DNA of 64,000 bases from Volvox africanus (Eukaryota; Chlorophyta; Chlorophyceae; Chlamydomonadales; Volvocaceae), in the NCBI GenBank assembly GCA_030268105.1, contig BSDZ01000078.1, positions 5,185,001-5,249,000 of the forward strand. The letters run 5' to 3'. The notes beneath the pieces were generated by a model that did no database searches, was not told where the DNA came from, and was given only the letters and a program-made list of their open reading frames with translations. Position numbers and translations under genes: made by a program. Of this stretch, positions 13,365-25,201 are shown piece by piece; the first letter of the stretch is position 1, and each line of letters opens with the position of its first letter.

Positions 13365-13811
13365 CCTTTAGTCAAACAAGTTGACGCTGTCTTCCTAGTC
13401 AGCTGGTTATCCCATCATGCTTACTTTTATAAATATTTCACTATGTCAGTAAACATCAACTAGCAACGACGGACGACGCGTGATGCAAGCCATGACCTTA
13501 ACTCGCCACTTTTCGGCCCCAAGAGCCGCTTAAACAAACCTTTGTGTTTCTCTGTAACTACCATTTTGAAAAGTGGTGGATATGCCCAGCATGGTTTCGA
13601 GAAACCCGTAGAGCGGTCAACGGCCGTACGGGTTAGGAAAAGGGAATGTCTTAACGATCGTCCCAATATAACATTCACTTCGGTGTTCAATGCGATCTTG
13701 GGTGCTCTACAGCTGGTGCATGACTAATCTATTTCTTTCTTCTTGTTCGAAACTTTAGCTGTATTTACCGCAAGAACTTTTTATATTGTTATAACTAACG
13801 GCGAAATAAAA
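13365..13811. promoter_or_regulatory. Divergent promoter shared by CCDC57-like gene and CFAP298
   Basis: Only 447 bp separate the two start codons, which point away from each other, so this stretch must hold both 5' untranslated regions and both promoters. It is AT-richer than the flanking exons. I see no clear TATA box. One AGCAAC half-site (13462-13467) resembles half of an RFX X-box, but a half-site alone is weak evidence. Both genes are cilium or centriole related, which suggests joint control during flagellar assembly; that is inference from arrangement. Confidence 0.55.
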
Positions 13812-16800
13812 ATGGTGCTCCTTCACATGAAGGTGAGCTGATGCGAATTGGGGTATGGGCCGCGGCGTTGCATCCATTCTTCTCGAAGCTTATCGTGGCG
13901 CGGTCCATCCATCCCCGTTGGCAGCGCTCGGATCTAGATCAGTTTCTATTCGAGACTACAGTACATGCGACTGTGGACGAAACAACTCGGCAGCTTGCGG
14001 AGGTGCACAACCTGCGGCATCGCATCGAGCGACTAAAGGCGGAGGGCGAGGAGCTCGCGAAGTACGGCCCTGCCAAACGGCCTGAACAGCAGGGTATAGA
14101 TCAATACCAGGAGACACCAGTGGAGAAAGGGCAACACTACACGATGGACCCCACCGGCCGGCGGGCAGGCAACGGTGCGGACCTGATGGGGTCCTGGGGC
14201 TGCGGGAAAGGTGCAGCAGATGTCCTCCTCATTCCATGACTTAGAGGGAATGTAAATTATTGTTCAGCGTTCCATGTAAGCAAAGGGTACGCGGCTGCAC
14301 CAGTGGTTAGGGGTTGACAGTCCGTAGCGCGATGGGGGCTAACGCCTAGCGTGCGTGCGATTATGGAAGCCATTGTAGATAGCACATCCTTGGCCCAATC
14401 ACAACGGGTCATAACGGTAGGATTTATGTGTCTGCTGCAGCCTGTAATCCAGAGGTCGCAAAGGTGCTGATCAAGACGCTGGAGGAGGCCGTAGCAGCAG
14501 CACACAGGGTAAGGTAGAGGGCAACGCTTATTTGGACGATACTCAAGTTGGGTTGTGCGTCGCGTTCCTCTACGGCGTTTAAGTGCACCTCACACTGCTT
14601 GGCAGCTGTGGTCCACCGACGCTTTTCCCAGCCATTATCGGGCCCAGGCTTGAACACACCTGTCCGTGTTGCGGACAAGATTAAGAAGGCGTGATCAAAC
14701 TGTGTCTTGCTTGGATTGGTCACGACAGTTTATTTACCTCTGAACCCCTAGCACCACCATCACCATTGCCACAGCCACGCACCATAAGAAGTCTCCTGCA
14801 CAACGTCATGGTCCATGCCCTGCATCTTATGTATCAATGGCTCGAGTTAAGTCCGAAAAGATTTAACATTTTACCCCGTCCCTCTACGAATGTATCTACC
14901 AGCGCCAGGAGCCGCCTTTCGTGCTATGCATCTTCATTCTGGGTTTTCTGCGCTCCAAAACTCACCTTCTGAGCTCTGCAGGACCAGGTCAACAAGAAGC
15001 TACCATTGACAGCTCGAGTGCTGCAGGAGAACATCGACAATATCCGCGGTGCCGTGATGATCTGTTACCCAATGGGCCTGCCCGAGTGGGACCCCGTACG
15101 GCAGGGGATAGAGGACAATGAGGACCTGGCGGGCACGTCGGTGAGCGCTGCACAGACTTGATCGAGCACTGCACCGATTTGGGTGCATTCACTTGGTAGG
15201 GGTTTGCATGTTGGTTCGTGTCTGGGGCAGAGCTGCGGACGAATCGATACGTGACGCTAATCGGCGGCCATTGGCATTACAGATCTGGAGGGGGTTCTAC
15301 CTGTCTAGTGAAGGTACGGGGCCGCTTGGGGGTCGGGAAGACAGGGTTAGAGGTGAGAGAGGCTCAAGCAGTGTCGTGTTATTGTGATCACCAGTCATCT
15401 TCCAATGGCGGTCTCTAGCGGGTGTATAGGTCAATGTGGACAGGCTTGTGGCATTATTGCTGCTGACAGTACCAATGCCTGCTGACCGCAATGGTTGTTC
15501 CTGAGGTGGCGCAACCATCCTGGCACGGATTTTATGTACTGAATGCGTGAGATCATGCTTATCATTTCCAGCAAGGCCTCACTTTGCACTTTCTTCGTTC
15601 GCGTCCCCATGTGCCAAATGTTGGCGTTCTGGGTGCTAGCCTCCATGGTTTCTCCTCACGAATACGGCACCTATCCTTTTACTTATCGCCTTTTCCTCGC
15701 TGTGTGTAGTACGCTGCGGATGATATTTCACCCGATGTGGCGACGCTTTGGTTCGCGGGCAAGCAGATGTTGCCAGAAAAAAAGCTGAGCGACTACTTGG
15801 GCCGCCACGAGAAGACCAAGGCCGTGGTGAAGCTGCAGAAGAAGGGTCAGGGGGCGCCCGCACGAGAACCGGTGAGGCCTGCTGCGCAGCAAGGGGGTGT
15901 TCCAGGCGGACTGGAAAACGGGCTGAGAAGTAGGGTGGTGTTAATCCGGCTTGTAAAACCCCTTACTGCTGTGGATCTGGATTTTGGTGATGGATCTCGT
16001 CAGATTATGACTTCTCCCTTGCGTTGTCTTTGTGAACGTGCATCTCATCTCGAACAAAATGACTCTTCGTGAACCATATGCTCGTGCATGTTAATGTTTT
16101 GCCTTCTGCGATGTTACTTAGAAGCGTTGTACCTTCTCTCTTTTCCTCGTTTACTAGGTGGTGGACCAGGAAACGCAAAAGGCCATGATGGCCTTTTATT
16201 ACAAGAAACAGGAGGAGCAAAAGGTGTGGCACGGTCTGGGTTTAAGTTTTAGATTCAGAAGCGTCCTGACCTAGCTGCTGACGGTCGAGTTGCCGAGTGC
16301 CGATCTTAAACAGGCCATCGGTGCTCACCGTACGCCTCCGGTGTTGCAAGGTGCATCTTCGAGGCTCTTGTTGCAATTAGGAGGATCCACAATCAGCGAA
16401 AGATTGAGAGAACACTTCCGTACAGCTCTCCGTCCGCCGTCTCCACAAGCTCCACACAATATTGCCAGTAGCCTGCTGCAAATTCCATCCGATAGCTTTC
16501 TACACAATTAAGATAACTACGAAGATGGACTACTATGTCCTGATCGGAGGAGGCAGGTCTTGCACGCAATGTTTGCTTAGTGTGGCGGAGTTTGACAGAT
16601 TTGGGATTTGTGCACCGTTACTGCAGTAGGCTAAGACGTTGGCGTCCTAGGCCGGATCATCCGAATCCCGAGCCCTGGCTAAGGAGGCCTGGTGCTTAAG
16701 GCAGGAATTATGAGTTGCCTTTGGCATGCTGTCGCCTTGGAATGGGCATCGGGGACATGCCTCGGAGGTTGGGTGCTGGCGCGTACCAGGAGCAATAACG

Positions 16801-16993
16801 GCATAGGAGCATCGGCTCTGTGCGCACATGCAGCCTCTCACGTTCCTGCTCAACCATCCCCACTCGATATCCTCCGCACCTGCAGAAGCTGTGTGAGGAC
16901 AACGATGACTCATATGCGAACTCGTCCTGGGCTAACCCCAACTCCTTGAAGGCTCACTTCGCGGGCGTCCAGGCCGTACGGTTGCCCAAATAA
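13812..16993 (+). CDS. CFAP298: Cilia- and flagella-associated protein 298 (C21orf59/Kurly/FBB18)
   Basis: Seven exons join in phase to 277 residues: 13812-13832, 13925-14174, 14441-14508, 14982-15140, 15710-15871, 16158-16223, 16886-16993. The product aligns end to end with human CFAP298 (290 residues). It starts MVLLHMKRSDLDQFL and holds GAVMICYPMGLPEWDPVR (about 132-149), KKLSDYLGRHEKTKAVVKLQ (about 190-209), GQGAPAREP, then VVDQETQKAMMAFYYKKQEE. It ends with DDSYANSSWANPNSLKAHF, the family's C-terminal domain. CFAP298 is a cytoplasmic factor needed to preassemble outer and inner dynein arms and for planar polarity of cilia; in Chlamydomonas it is FBB18. The first exon codes only seven residues. 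The exon 3 acceptor was set at 14440, not 14452, because it gives the conserved CNPEVAKVL run and a better pyrimidine tract. The gene is head-to-head with the CCDC57-like gene. Confidence 0.95.
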
Positions 16994-19658
16994 TAGGCCC
17001 CGACTCGGAGGCAGACTTCGTGACTTAAGGTACAAAATTGGACGCCTGCCAAGGCCGTCTCGCGAGGTCTGGCTATATCATGTGTACAGAGTGAAGGGCG
17101 TGGCTTTTTCACGTTGCAGAAATTGTCTTGGGCGCTATGGTGTGTGGGCGACCAATTGAGCGCCTTGCTAGGGAAGATACAACGCTGATCCACCACCGAA
17201 GAACCAACGCGGGTTGTATAGTTTTCGACTGATGGACGTAAGGCGGAAGGCTAAAAGCCCTCCTTCAACCGTCCAACTTACAGATGCAGGGCCCCGGCGC
17301 CAGGATTGCAACACCAGCATGTATCAGGGTACATACACTGGCAATTCAATGCTGGCACAGTTTCAGCAAGATATCTACAGACAATGAACAACGGTCATGA
17401 CTAGGCGTTGGATCTGTGGGTTGCGCACCTGTAATAATGAAAGCCTAGCTGGTTTGCGCTCAATCAATGACGTGTGTAGTCCATGCGACTTGGTCCAGAC
17501 TGGCCCGTGCGCCACCTCTGCGACTGCCCACCGCGGCTTTCTGTCCTCTCAGGGTTACATCATAATACTAAACATACTTGGCGCGCGCTAGCAAGGTCAA
17601 AGACATGGTCCAATCTGGCATAAAAACCTGTTTATCAATTTATGAAACGGATATTGGATACGCGTGCCCTAATGTCCCCACCATAACCGTTACCACCTAA
17701 TAACATCCTTCCCGTTGGGGTGCATAGATCCGGAATAAAATATAGGACAAACAGGCCATTCCAAATGCGTAAGCCATGCTGAGGCTGGCAGGTTTTGTTC
17801 GCTTTGGCCCATTGGTATTCTTTGGGATTTCTCTCTGCTGGCGATCGGCGATGGCCAGCAGGTATATATAGCATCCAAAGTCGCGCCATCATGCACACAA
17901 CCTCACCAAGGTTATGGGGCAGTCCCTTTGGGTGCATTATCACCTCCATGTACCAACGCCCTCTAAGACAAGGGAGACCTTCCCTGCTTGAAGATGGTGC
18001 CAATGGCGGGAACTTGCCAGTTGAAGGGATGACGGGAGAATGGATGGGGTTCGCAGTCTGTTCCTTGCAACGCGATAAACAAGCACATGGGCAGGGCGAG
18101 TGGTACAGCTGCTGCTACAGACACCATATGGTTATGAGCGGTTGGGCTTGGTCTTGTATGGAAGCTATGTATGCTCTGCGGTTTCGTCGCCAGTTGGGAT
18201 GTGCGCTTCCGGGTTCCAAGCCGTATATCCTGACGTTATACGTTTCTACAGCGTTGCAGCATTACACATGTTTAGGTAAGTGAAGCAACGATATTTGATA
18301 AGTCAGGCGGCGAGACCCGCGTCGCCGAATCTTATCAGAGATTTTCCCGCCCATTAAGCCCCCTTGGGCGCCCCAGCGTAAGGAAGACGAACTGGTGGGA
18401 TGTGCGCGAGTGAAAGAGTTTCATTCGTGGAAGATATTTTGAACATGCATACTAGGGAGAAGGCAGGAGCATAGATGTGTTGATTGCCGTTCCTTCGTAT
18501 CGAATTCCGAGAGCGGACGTTGCTAGTGGGTTCCGACGATCTATCTCATGATCTGTCATCTATACAAAAAGGTCCTCCCCTTCCCAAGGTCATCAGAGAT
18601 TCTCCAAGATATGTATCCGCCACGAAGGCATGCCTTTCCCATGAGCCTGGCATGTGGATTGATGCAGCATTTCCGGTGTTGGTAGGCTCGCAACATAACG
18701 CAAGGGAAGGAATACTCCTTAATTAAGGTCCAAAGGAATATGACATGAATTGATATTTCTCGGACTTGCTTTGACGGATAGTTTTGCACTTGCAAAGCTT
18801 GCATCGCCATAATTGCCGGCCTTACAACGTACAGAGACACGGTTCAGGAAGTGCTAAACGACGGCCTGTAGGTTTTGTCTATGTTGGCAGATGGCACCCA
18901 GTTAGCCCTGTCGCCGACAAACCTTTACGCTGCTTTCGTCAGCTCCAACTCCGCGCCTACAGGGCACCGCGCCCACCGTCCTTACATAACCATAACGTGT
19001 TTCACAAAGTTTGAAAAATATAAACCGGTCGACTGCCTCACCTTCTCACTTCGATCCCAAAACAACCGTCATAACTGTCCGGACGAGCCACGAGCCCCTG
19101 ACACGACTGACCAATATACAGAGACGTGGCTACCAGAATCATGCTTGCAACCCCCAACCCCATAAGGATGCTCGGACGACAACATTATGCGTTTCCTCGG
19201 TAACCGCATGTCATCATTCGGCGGGAAGGCACCATCAGCATTCGTTGCACATCGTCATGACACATGCATGTCCTCCAGAAACAACGCCTAAGATTGAAGA
19301 TGAAAAAGCTACATTAACTAAATCTTGCCTTGCAAATCCTAAAACATGCTTTAATAAAGCAATGTGCTACCTTGTTGTACATATTTGCCGGCCCCGTGGA
19401 TGATCTTTAAAACTGAAGCGCCCTTTTACATACTAAAGGTTATCAAGTATAGTCATGACTGTCTTGAAGTATTCAACTACTCGTGCCCATGTGCCCGTAC
19501 GGCAAAAGTTGCAGACGTCACAAACCTCTTTTTGGTCTTCCCTAGCGGGCACAGAGCAAATGCGTTTCTATCTTGTAGAATATATTCGCGCACATACAAC
19601 TTACTCATTTTTAGAAAGTAACAAATAAGTTGTTAAAAATTCTCAGTCACATTCTGAC
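16994..19658. other. Intergenic region with only chance open frames
   Basis: The first few hundred bases are the 3' end of CFAP298. The rest, up to the ATG of the RING-CH gene, has lower GC and scattered short frames on both strands. Two overlapping opposite-strand frames (17635-18003 - and 17795-18283 +, 122 and 162 codons) show no motif, no splice context and no codon bias that I can see. The last 600 bases are AT-rich and are probably the promoter and leader of the RING-CH gene. Confidence 0.45.
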
Positions 19659-22622
19659 ATGGCTACCGTGGCGTCTGTGAGCTTATCCCCTTCTACTTTT
19701 GGCGCGCAACGCCGTAATACTGGCAGTGACTCAGAAATAGATGAATGTTGGATCTGCTTGTCGAGCGATCCCCCGGGGACGCTTGCACGCGTCTGCGACT
19801 GCCCAAGGGTCTCACACAGAGAGTGCCTCGCCCGATGGCAACTCACGAACTACGGTCGTAGGTGAGAGCATTTCACTGGAGCAAATGTGTTTCTAAAGGG
19901 GTGACCAGTATACTCTCTCTTGTAACGGTTCTTGGCGCGAACAGTTTGGAAATGTTTAAACGTACGTGTCCTAGGTATATTTGCTATATGTCTGTATATG
20001 GTAGAATGTTGAAATGGGTATGATGCGGTCTGCATGCTGTCCTGTCAGAGAGGAGAACTTTTGTCGTTTCTGCAACAAGCGACTGCCAGCGCTGTGGAAA
20101 CCTGATGCTGCCAAAGAAGTGGAGAAAGAAGAGCTACGTGTGGCGCCTGTCATGGCTGTCAGGCGAGTGCGAAAACGTCAACGGAAAGTTCGGTCGAGTC
20201 AGCTCGCTACGAACTGGCAAAAATTATATGCACCATAAGGGCGCACATATTATCGCTGAGCCCGAGTCCGCACACACGGTCTCGACGTTTCCTGTGACCG
20301 CAACCGTCGCGCATGACCGCATCGTCTGTTGTTGCCAAGGATAGCTTCTATGCCTAGCCATGACGTACAAAAGGTCACTTTTATTTCACGTACATTTTGA
20401 TGTTGCGATTATGGCGTATGTTGTATCCTTGTGCATCCGCAAGCGACATCGCGGCGGCCCACTGTTCGAGCGCTGAAAATATTTTTCAACCACTTCTTTC
20501 TTTTGTCATCGTCGGCTCCATGTTCTCAGATATAATGGTCCAGAGGGCACTCGCGAATTCAATATGCGGGTTCGTCCCGGGCCAGAGGGGCTTGCGACGT
20601 TCAAAACGCATCTCAAGGAGATTCTCGGATTCGACGTGGGACCTGAATTTGATGTAACATTTGAGTGAGTTCGCGCTGCTTGCGCTACCGGTCGCGTCAG
20701 GAACCGAAACGGAGACCGATTGGCCCAAACAGTTCGGCCTGCGACTTCCGAACTACAACGGTCAACGGCAAAGCTGTTCCCGCGCGCTGTTCCCTATGCC
20801 CCCACTCCATATGTGTCATATTGACCCAGAGATATGGATGTTCCAGTAGCGTATGCGTAGAGGAAACCCCTTTCCGTTCCTGTCTTCATGTACCGCTGCT
20901 AACGGTTTCATGTAGCACAACTTACGATCCTAGTGCTGCTCTTGTTGCGTGCCATTCTCTGCGCGTCGGGGCCTCCACTCCTACTCCCTCCATCACAAAT
21001 GGCCCCGTTGCAGGTGCCAAATGCCATCTACGGGCTCCATGCTTACACTGTCGGGGCTCCATGCTTACGGTGCTGCCACGCATTGTGCGGCGCTGCTGGC
21101 TGCCACCAAGGCTGGTGCGCAATCAGCGGCGGCAGCCGAAGCGGTGCCTCAGTCAAGCCCACAGCAGCACCGGGAACGCATCGTGCAGACGCAACAGCAG
21201 CATGAGTCGGTTGTGCCGCCGCTGCTTCTCCCATCCGAAGTACCGTCGTCGACCGAGGCACCCGCGGTAGCGACGCCAATAGCGACGCATCATCTGCACT
21301 GTAGTCGCCGGGTGTGCCAGACTGGGTACCTGCCGCACGCGCCGGGCACCTTGTTGCCGTCGGATCTCGTGGGGTTGCCCCGAGGCAGTGCGTCCCCATA
21401 CGCCACCTCATATGCCCCCCGTGCACGTACTGTAATGCCTGTCTCATCGAGGAGCCTGGGAGCCACCGGTCTGCGTTTCGCACGGCGGGCGTCTGAAGCT
21501 AACGATTTGGCTGGTGGGGACGTAGGCATATACGAGGACACGTGCGATGATCTTCTGCCTGCTTGGGGCCGGCATGGGGTTCTGTCTGCGGCACCGCAGG
21601 GAGTGCTACTGGGTCATGATGTGGCGCGCGCAAGCAGCAACCCAATGGCGCACGTGGTCGCGGCGGCGGGTGCGGGACAAGTCGGAGGAGGGGACCAGAT
21701 GCACCGGCGAAGCGGTGGCGTGTCCACGACAGCTCCGGGTTACACGTGGGCGTCCGGCGCTTCCAGCTTCGGGGGTCGGGTGAGTGGGTTGGACGGCGAT
21801 TGTGACTAGTAACGATGTATTGGAGACCGCATAACGCCATTCCGGTAACGCACCCCATGACGTGACACATGATGTACGCTTTATGGGTTTGCGCTACGCT
21901 AGGTTTTTTCCCAAGGGTGGTGTATTCTATTGCGGGATCGTGGTCATTCACTTGCAGACGCGAGCTTCAAGAATGGTAGCGAAAAACTAATTATGGTATC
22001 CCTTTGGGACAGTGCTAACACAACTGCTGTCCATTATTTGGTGTTGCTGTTTATCCCGTCCTAGGTTTTGGCCGCCGCCCCGCCATCGGGCGTTCTTCCT
22101 CCTGACGATGTCGTCCCTGCAGTTGCAGCGGCAACCCCAGCACCGGTAGCGCCTCGATCTGCAGCTATTGCCCTTGCAGGCGCGCGGGGCCCTCATGTAG
22201 AACGTGACGTACGCCGGAGCCTGGGGGCAGCAACGGTGGGTATGGAGGGGAGCGGCGGCAGCAGCCTCCCTTCAGCAGCAGCATTTGAAAGTCGTGACGA
22301 CAGTGTCAACGATGACAGCGTTGTCAGCAGTGGCGGCTGTTTAAAAAACTTGTTACCGTTGGGATCTGCAGTCTCGGTTCATTCATCTGCCGCCACGGCG
22401 GCGGGTAGGAAAGGCCGGAAAAGTCACAGCTTCGAACACCAATCATTAGGGGGCCCTCTCGGGGCCGGCAACGAATCTGTAACGTTGGGGTTAGCTGGGC
22501 CGAGGGCCTCGGATACGGGGCTTGACTCGCGCAGCCGGGTGCGGCTGCCGTCCATGCTTAGGGAGGCGGCGCGCAGCACCGTGGACTCAATCGCGAGGGT
22601 GTTCTGGCGCAAGGAAGAGTGA
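19659..22622 (+). CDS. RING-CH zinc-finger protein with a PGPEG/PB1-like second module (volvocine family)
   Basis: Five exons join in phase to 591 residues: 19659-19861, 20049-20162, 20530-20664, 21014-21779, 22065-22622. Residues 30-76 form a complete C4HC3 RING-CH set: C30, C33, C46, C48, H53, C56, C73 and C76, with the CxxC of exon 2 closing the finger. RING-CH domains usually recruit E2 enzymes for ubiquitin transfer. About 20-30 residues later comes VMAVRYNG, then MRVRPGPEGLATFKTHLKEI, EFDVTFEC, SMLTLSG and AYGAATHCAAL. This block recurs in a multicopy Chlamydomonas/Volvox family as I remember it and has the strand-strand-helix-strand-strand-helix order of PB1 or ubiquitin-like folds. 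The remaining ~390 residues are Ala/Ser/Gly-rich and probably disordered. No membrane segment is seen, unlike MARCH ligases. The exon 2-exon 3 intron starts with GC, not GT (see findings). Substrate unknown. Confidence 0.8.
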
Positions 22623-25201
22623 TCATTGTGGCGACCTGGAGCTGTAGTGTGAGAGGTAATGTGAGGCGGAGGAGCACATAACGAAGCCGGGCACGCCATC
22701 AAGGCTGTGGAGGAGATTAAAACCGATCCGAATGTAGATGGCAGGCGCTGACGTTGAGGGTTTGGCACGTGGCAGCAGGAGCATGTGATGGGAGGAAGTG
22801 ATGCTCAATAACGCGTTCGTGTGCCTCTTCAGGGTTCATGAATGCGCAAATGCGAGGCTGATGTCAAGGCTTGCCCCATGGGGCGCACTTTTCAATATGC
22901 ACACGCTGCTACTCGGCTAGTAAATATATCCTTAAGCAAGAAGTGACTATGGAAGAACCACAGCATTTACAGCTTCAGTTTGTCTGTTCGGGGACCATTC
23001 ATTGGAGCGATGCACGTGCAGCTCGCTGACGTGACCAAGAATCATAATGTTGCCGTCGATGGGGCAAACCGTTGGCGCACAACTTACGCCATGCCGCATT
23101 CGTACACCATTTGTTCTGTCTTGATAATGCTGCCTTTGGTTGTCATACTGATAATAAAGTAGTTATTGGTTTCATTCAGTTTGTGACGACTTCGCATCGT
23201 CGACTATGCTGCACCTTGGGCCGTGTTTTGCAGGCCATCATTTCGCTTGTAGCTGAGCGTGTTTGGTAAAGAGCTGATGGTCTTTTTGGTCTGTAATAAT
23301 TCCCTTGATAAGGCGGTTGGCTGCTTGTGGGGTGCCTGGTGGCGGCAACCTAGGAATCATTTCAAGCGCTATCATTAATATGGGGCAATGGCTTCAAAAC
23401 AGCGCATGCGTACTCATGTGGCTCAGTATGCAGGTGGTCCCGCACGCCGGGGACCGCCGGTTGTTTGAAATCTGTGAACGCAAGTTTCTGAGTGTGCTGG
23501 GGCATACGAAGGGATTTATAGGGTAACAGAGGTTGCATACTCTGATGGCCGAGGCCGGGTAGGGTGTTGCCCGCGTTGACGTCGCTTGCTGCCGCGTGGA
23601 GAGAAGATATCAAGAGAACATTGGCGTCACAGATGAAATACGACGGGAGTAGTGATGTTGTGTTTTGTACCTCGCCTAGAATACCTCTGGACCCTAGATT
23701 GGTGACCTGCGTGTGGCAGCCGTACGGCTTCCTGGAAACAGGGGGTACGGGCAGGTGCAGGAGGTGCGCGGAGCTGTCCAGGACTGTGAGGAGCGTTGAG
23801 GTGCATCGGTACCACCTGCGAACAACTGATCACTGGGCACTGCATTAGGCTAGGCGGATATTTCGTTGCCTACTTCAGTTGCCTGCATAAGATATTCAAT
23901 ATAAGTTGACGCTGGTTTTGCCCGTCATCCTGCCCGTTCGGGTCCTAATACCGTTGTGTGAATGCATACGCGTTAGGAATGTTTCCCTGAGAGAACCTCC
24001 TTTGGTTCGATTATTTAAGTCTTCGGTTAATCACAGGCGTTTTTGCCTCTTGCCTAATCCGATTATCGTGTGTGGTGGCGATGATGTTCGAGGTGCCAGC
24101 GGTTGTTTTATACGGCCCGTCCACATACGATATGGATGATCTAATTTGGTTTGCGGTTGGATGCAATGGTGGAGCAGGTAGTGCTAGCTATTATGTATGG
24201 GATCGATATATTCGGATTTATGACGCTACCGACAATGTAGTGATGTGGTTGCTACTTCAGTGCTTAGGATGCACGCTTAGGTATGACACTTGTATTTGCT
24301 TTTCATTTCATACCTGGATTTGTGATAATGATGATGATGATGATGATGATTATATGCACTAATTCTGCGCCTTAAGCTTGCGGCGGGCACATACTGAGGT
24401 CCGCGTGTGTAAATGCATTAAGCACCGAACCAGTCAACAATCGTTGTCCTTGGTGCAAATTTTGGGGGTGATGAAGAAAGTATTGTATATTGTGGATGTC
24501 TTGACGACATTCTTTCACGCCGTGATCGTTTGTGACCGTTTGAGGCTGTGGAGGAGTGATGCGCGGACAGGGGATGAACATAAAGCTGTGTACGAACGCC
24601 TTAGATCTCTGGTAGCTTTGCACCGGTCCCAGCGCCAACTGGCGCTTTGTTCTGGCTGGCTCCGACTGTGATGCCGTATTCAGTCTGAGAGCAACATCAT
24701 CCATTGAGGAGCGCCTGAAAGATTACCCAATGAGTGCAATTACTTCTGTCATTATCATTAATTTTCCCTTCGTCTCAAATGACCCCATGGCATCCTTGTA
24801 ATTTGTTGCGAAGTTGCTGCCAAAAGAGCTGCCATGTCACACGAAATAGCCTTCAGCTCAGGTACATACCGCCCATCCCGCCAGAATCTCCTCCTCCCCT
24901 CGAAGTCCTTGTCCCATAACGGCAAGAAACGGGCGCAATTATGCCCCAACTTTGCTCCTTTGCAACACCGAGGATTGGGTAGTACTGAGGCCTCAACGCA
25001 CCGACAGTTGGGTTATAGACGCATCTGGAGATTCGACAACCCGACACTGCCTGTCTCATCCAACCTCCTATACGCCTGTGATCACAAGACCACTCAGCTT
25101 TGTAATGGCATGGCAGGCCAAGGACACATGGCTATGACCTGTCGGTAACTGCGTTACCTGGGAGCCACCTGCGAACCCTCTCTGGAGTCCGCAGGTAATC
25201 C
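22623..25201. other. Convergent intergenic region, with a GAT microsatellite
   Basis: These 2.6 kb between the tails of the RING-CH and XRCC4-like genes hold no frame I can support. Frames of up to about 110 codons occur on both strands but overlap each other and lack motifs. A run of about nine ATG/GAT triplets lies at 24324-24351. The stretch is AT-richer than the exons beside it. Confidence 0.45.
24324..24351. repeat. GAT/ATG trinucleotide microsatellite
   Basis: A near-perfect run of the ATG/GAT triplet (about nine units) sits in the intergenic region. In one frame it would code poly-Asp, but no supported gene covers it. Confidence 0.8.

Noticed and set aside
13462..13467. AGCAAC half of an RFX X-box in the CCDC57/CFAP298 promoter
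   Set aside because: No second half-site at the required distance, and a 6-mer is common by chance; not called as a binding site.
17635..18283. Overlapping open frames of 122 (-) and 162 (+) codons
   Set aside because: They overlap on opposite strands, lack motifs and splice context, and frames of this length are expected by chance in 64 kb at about 50% GC.
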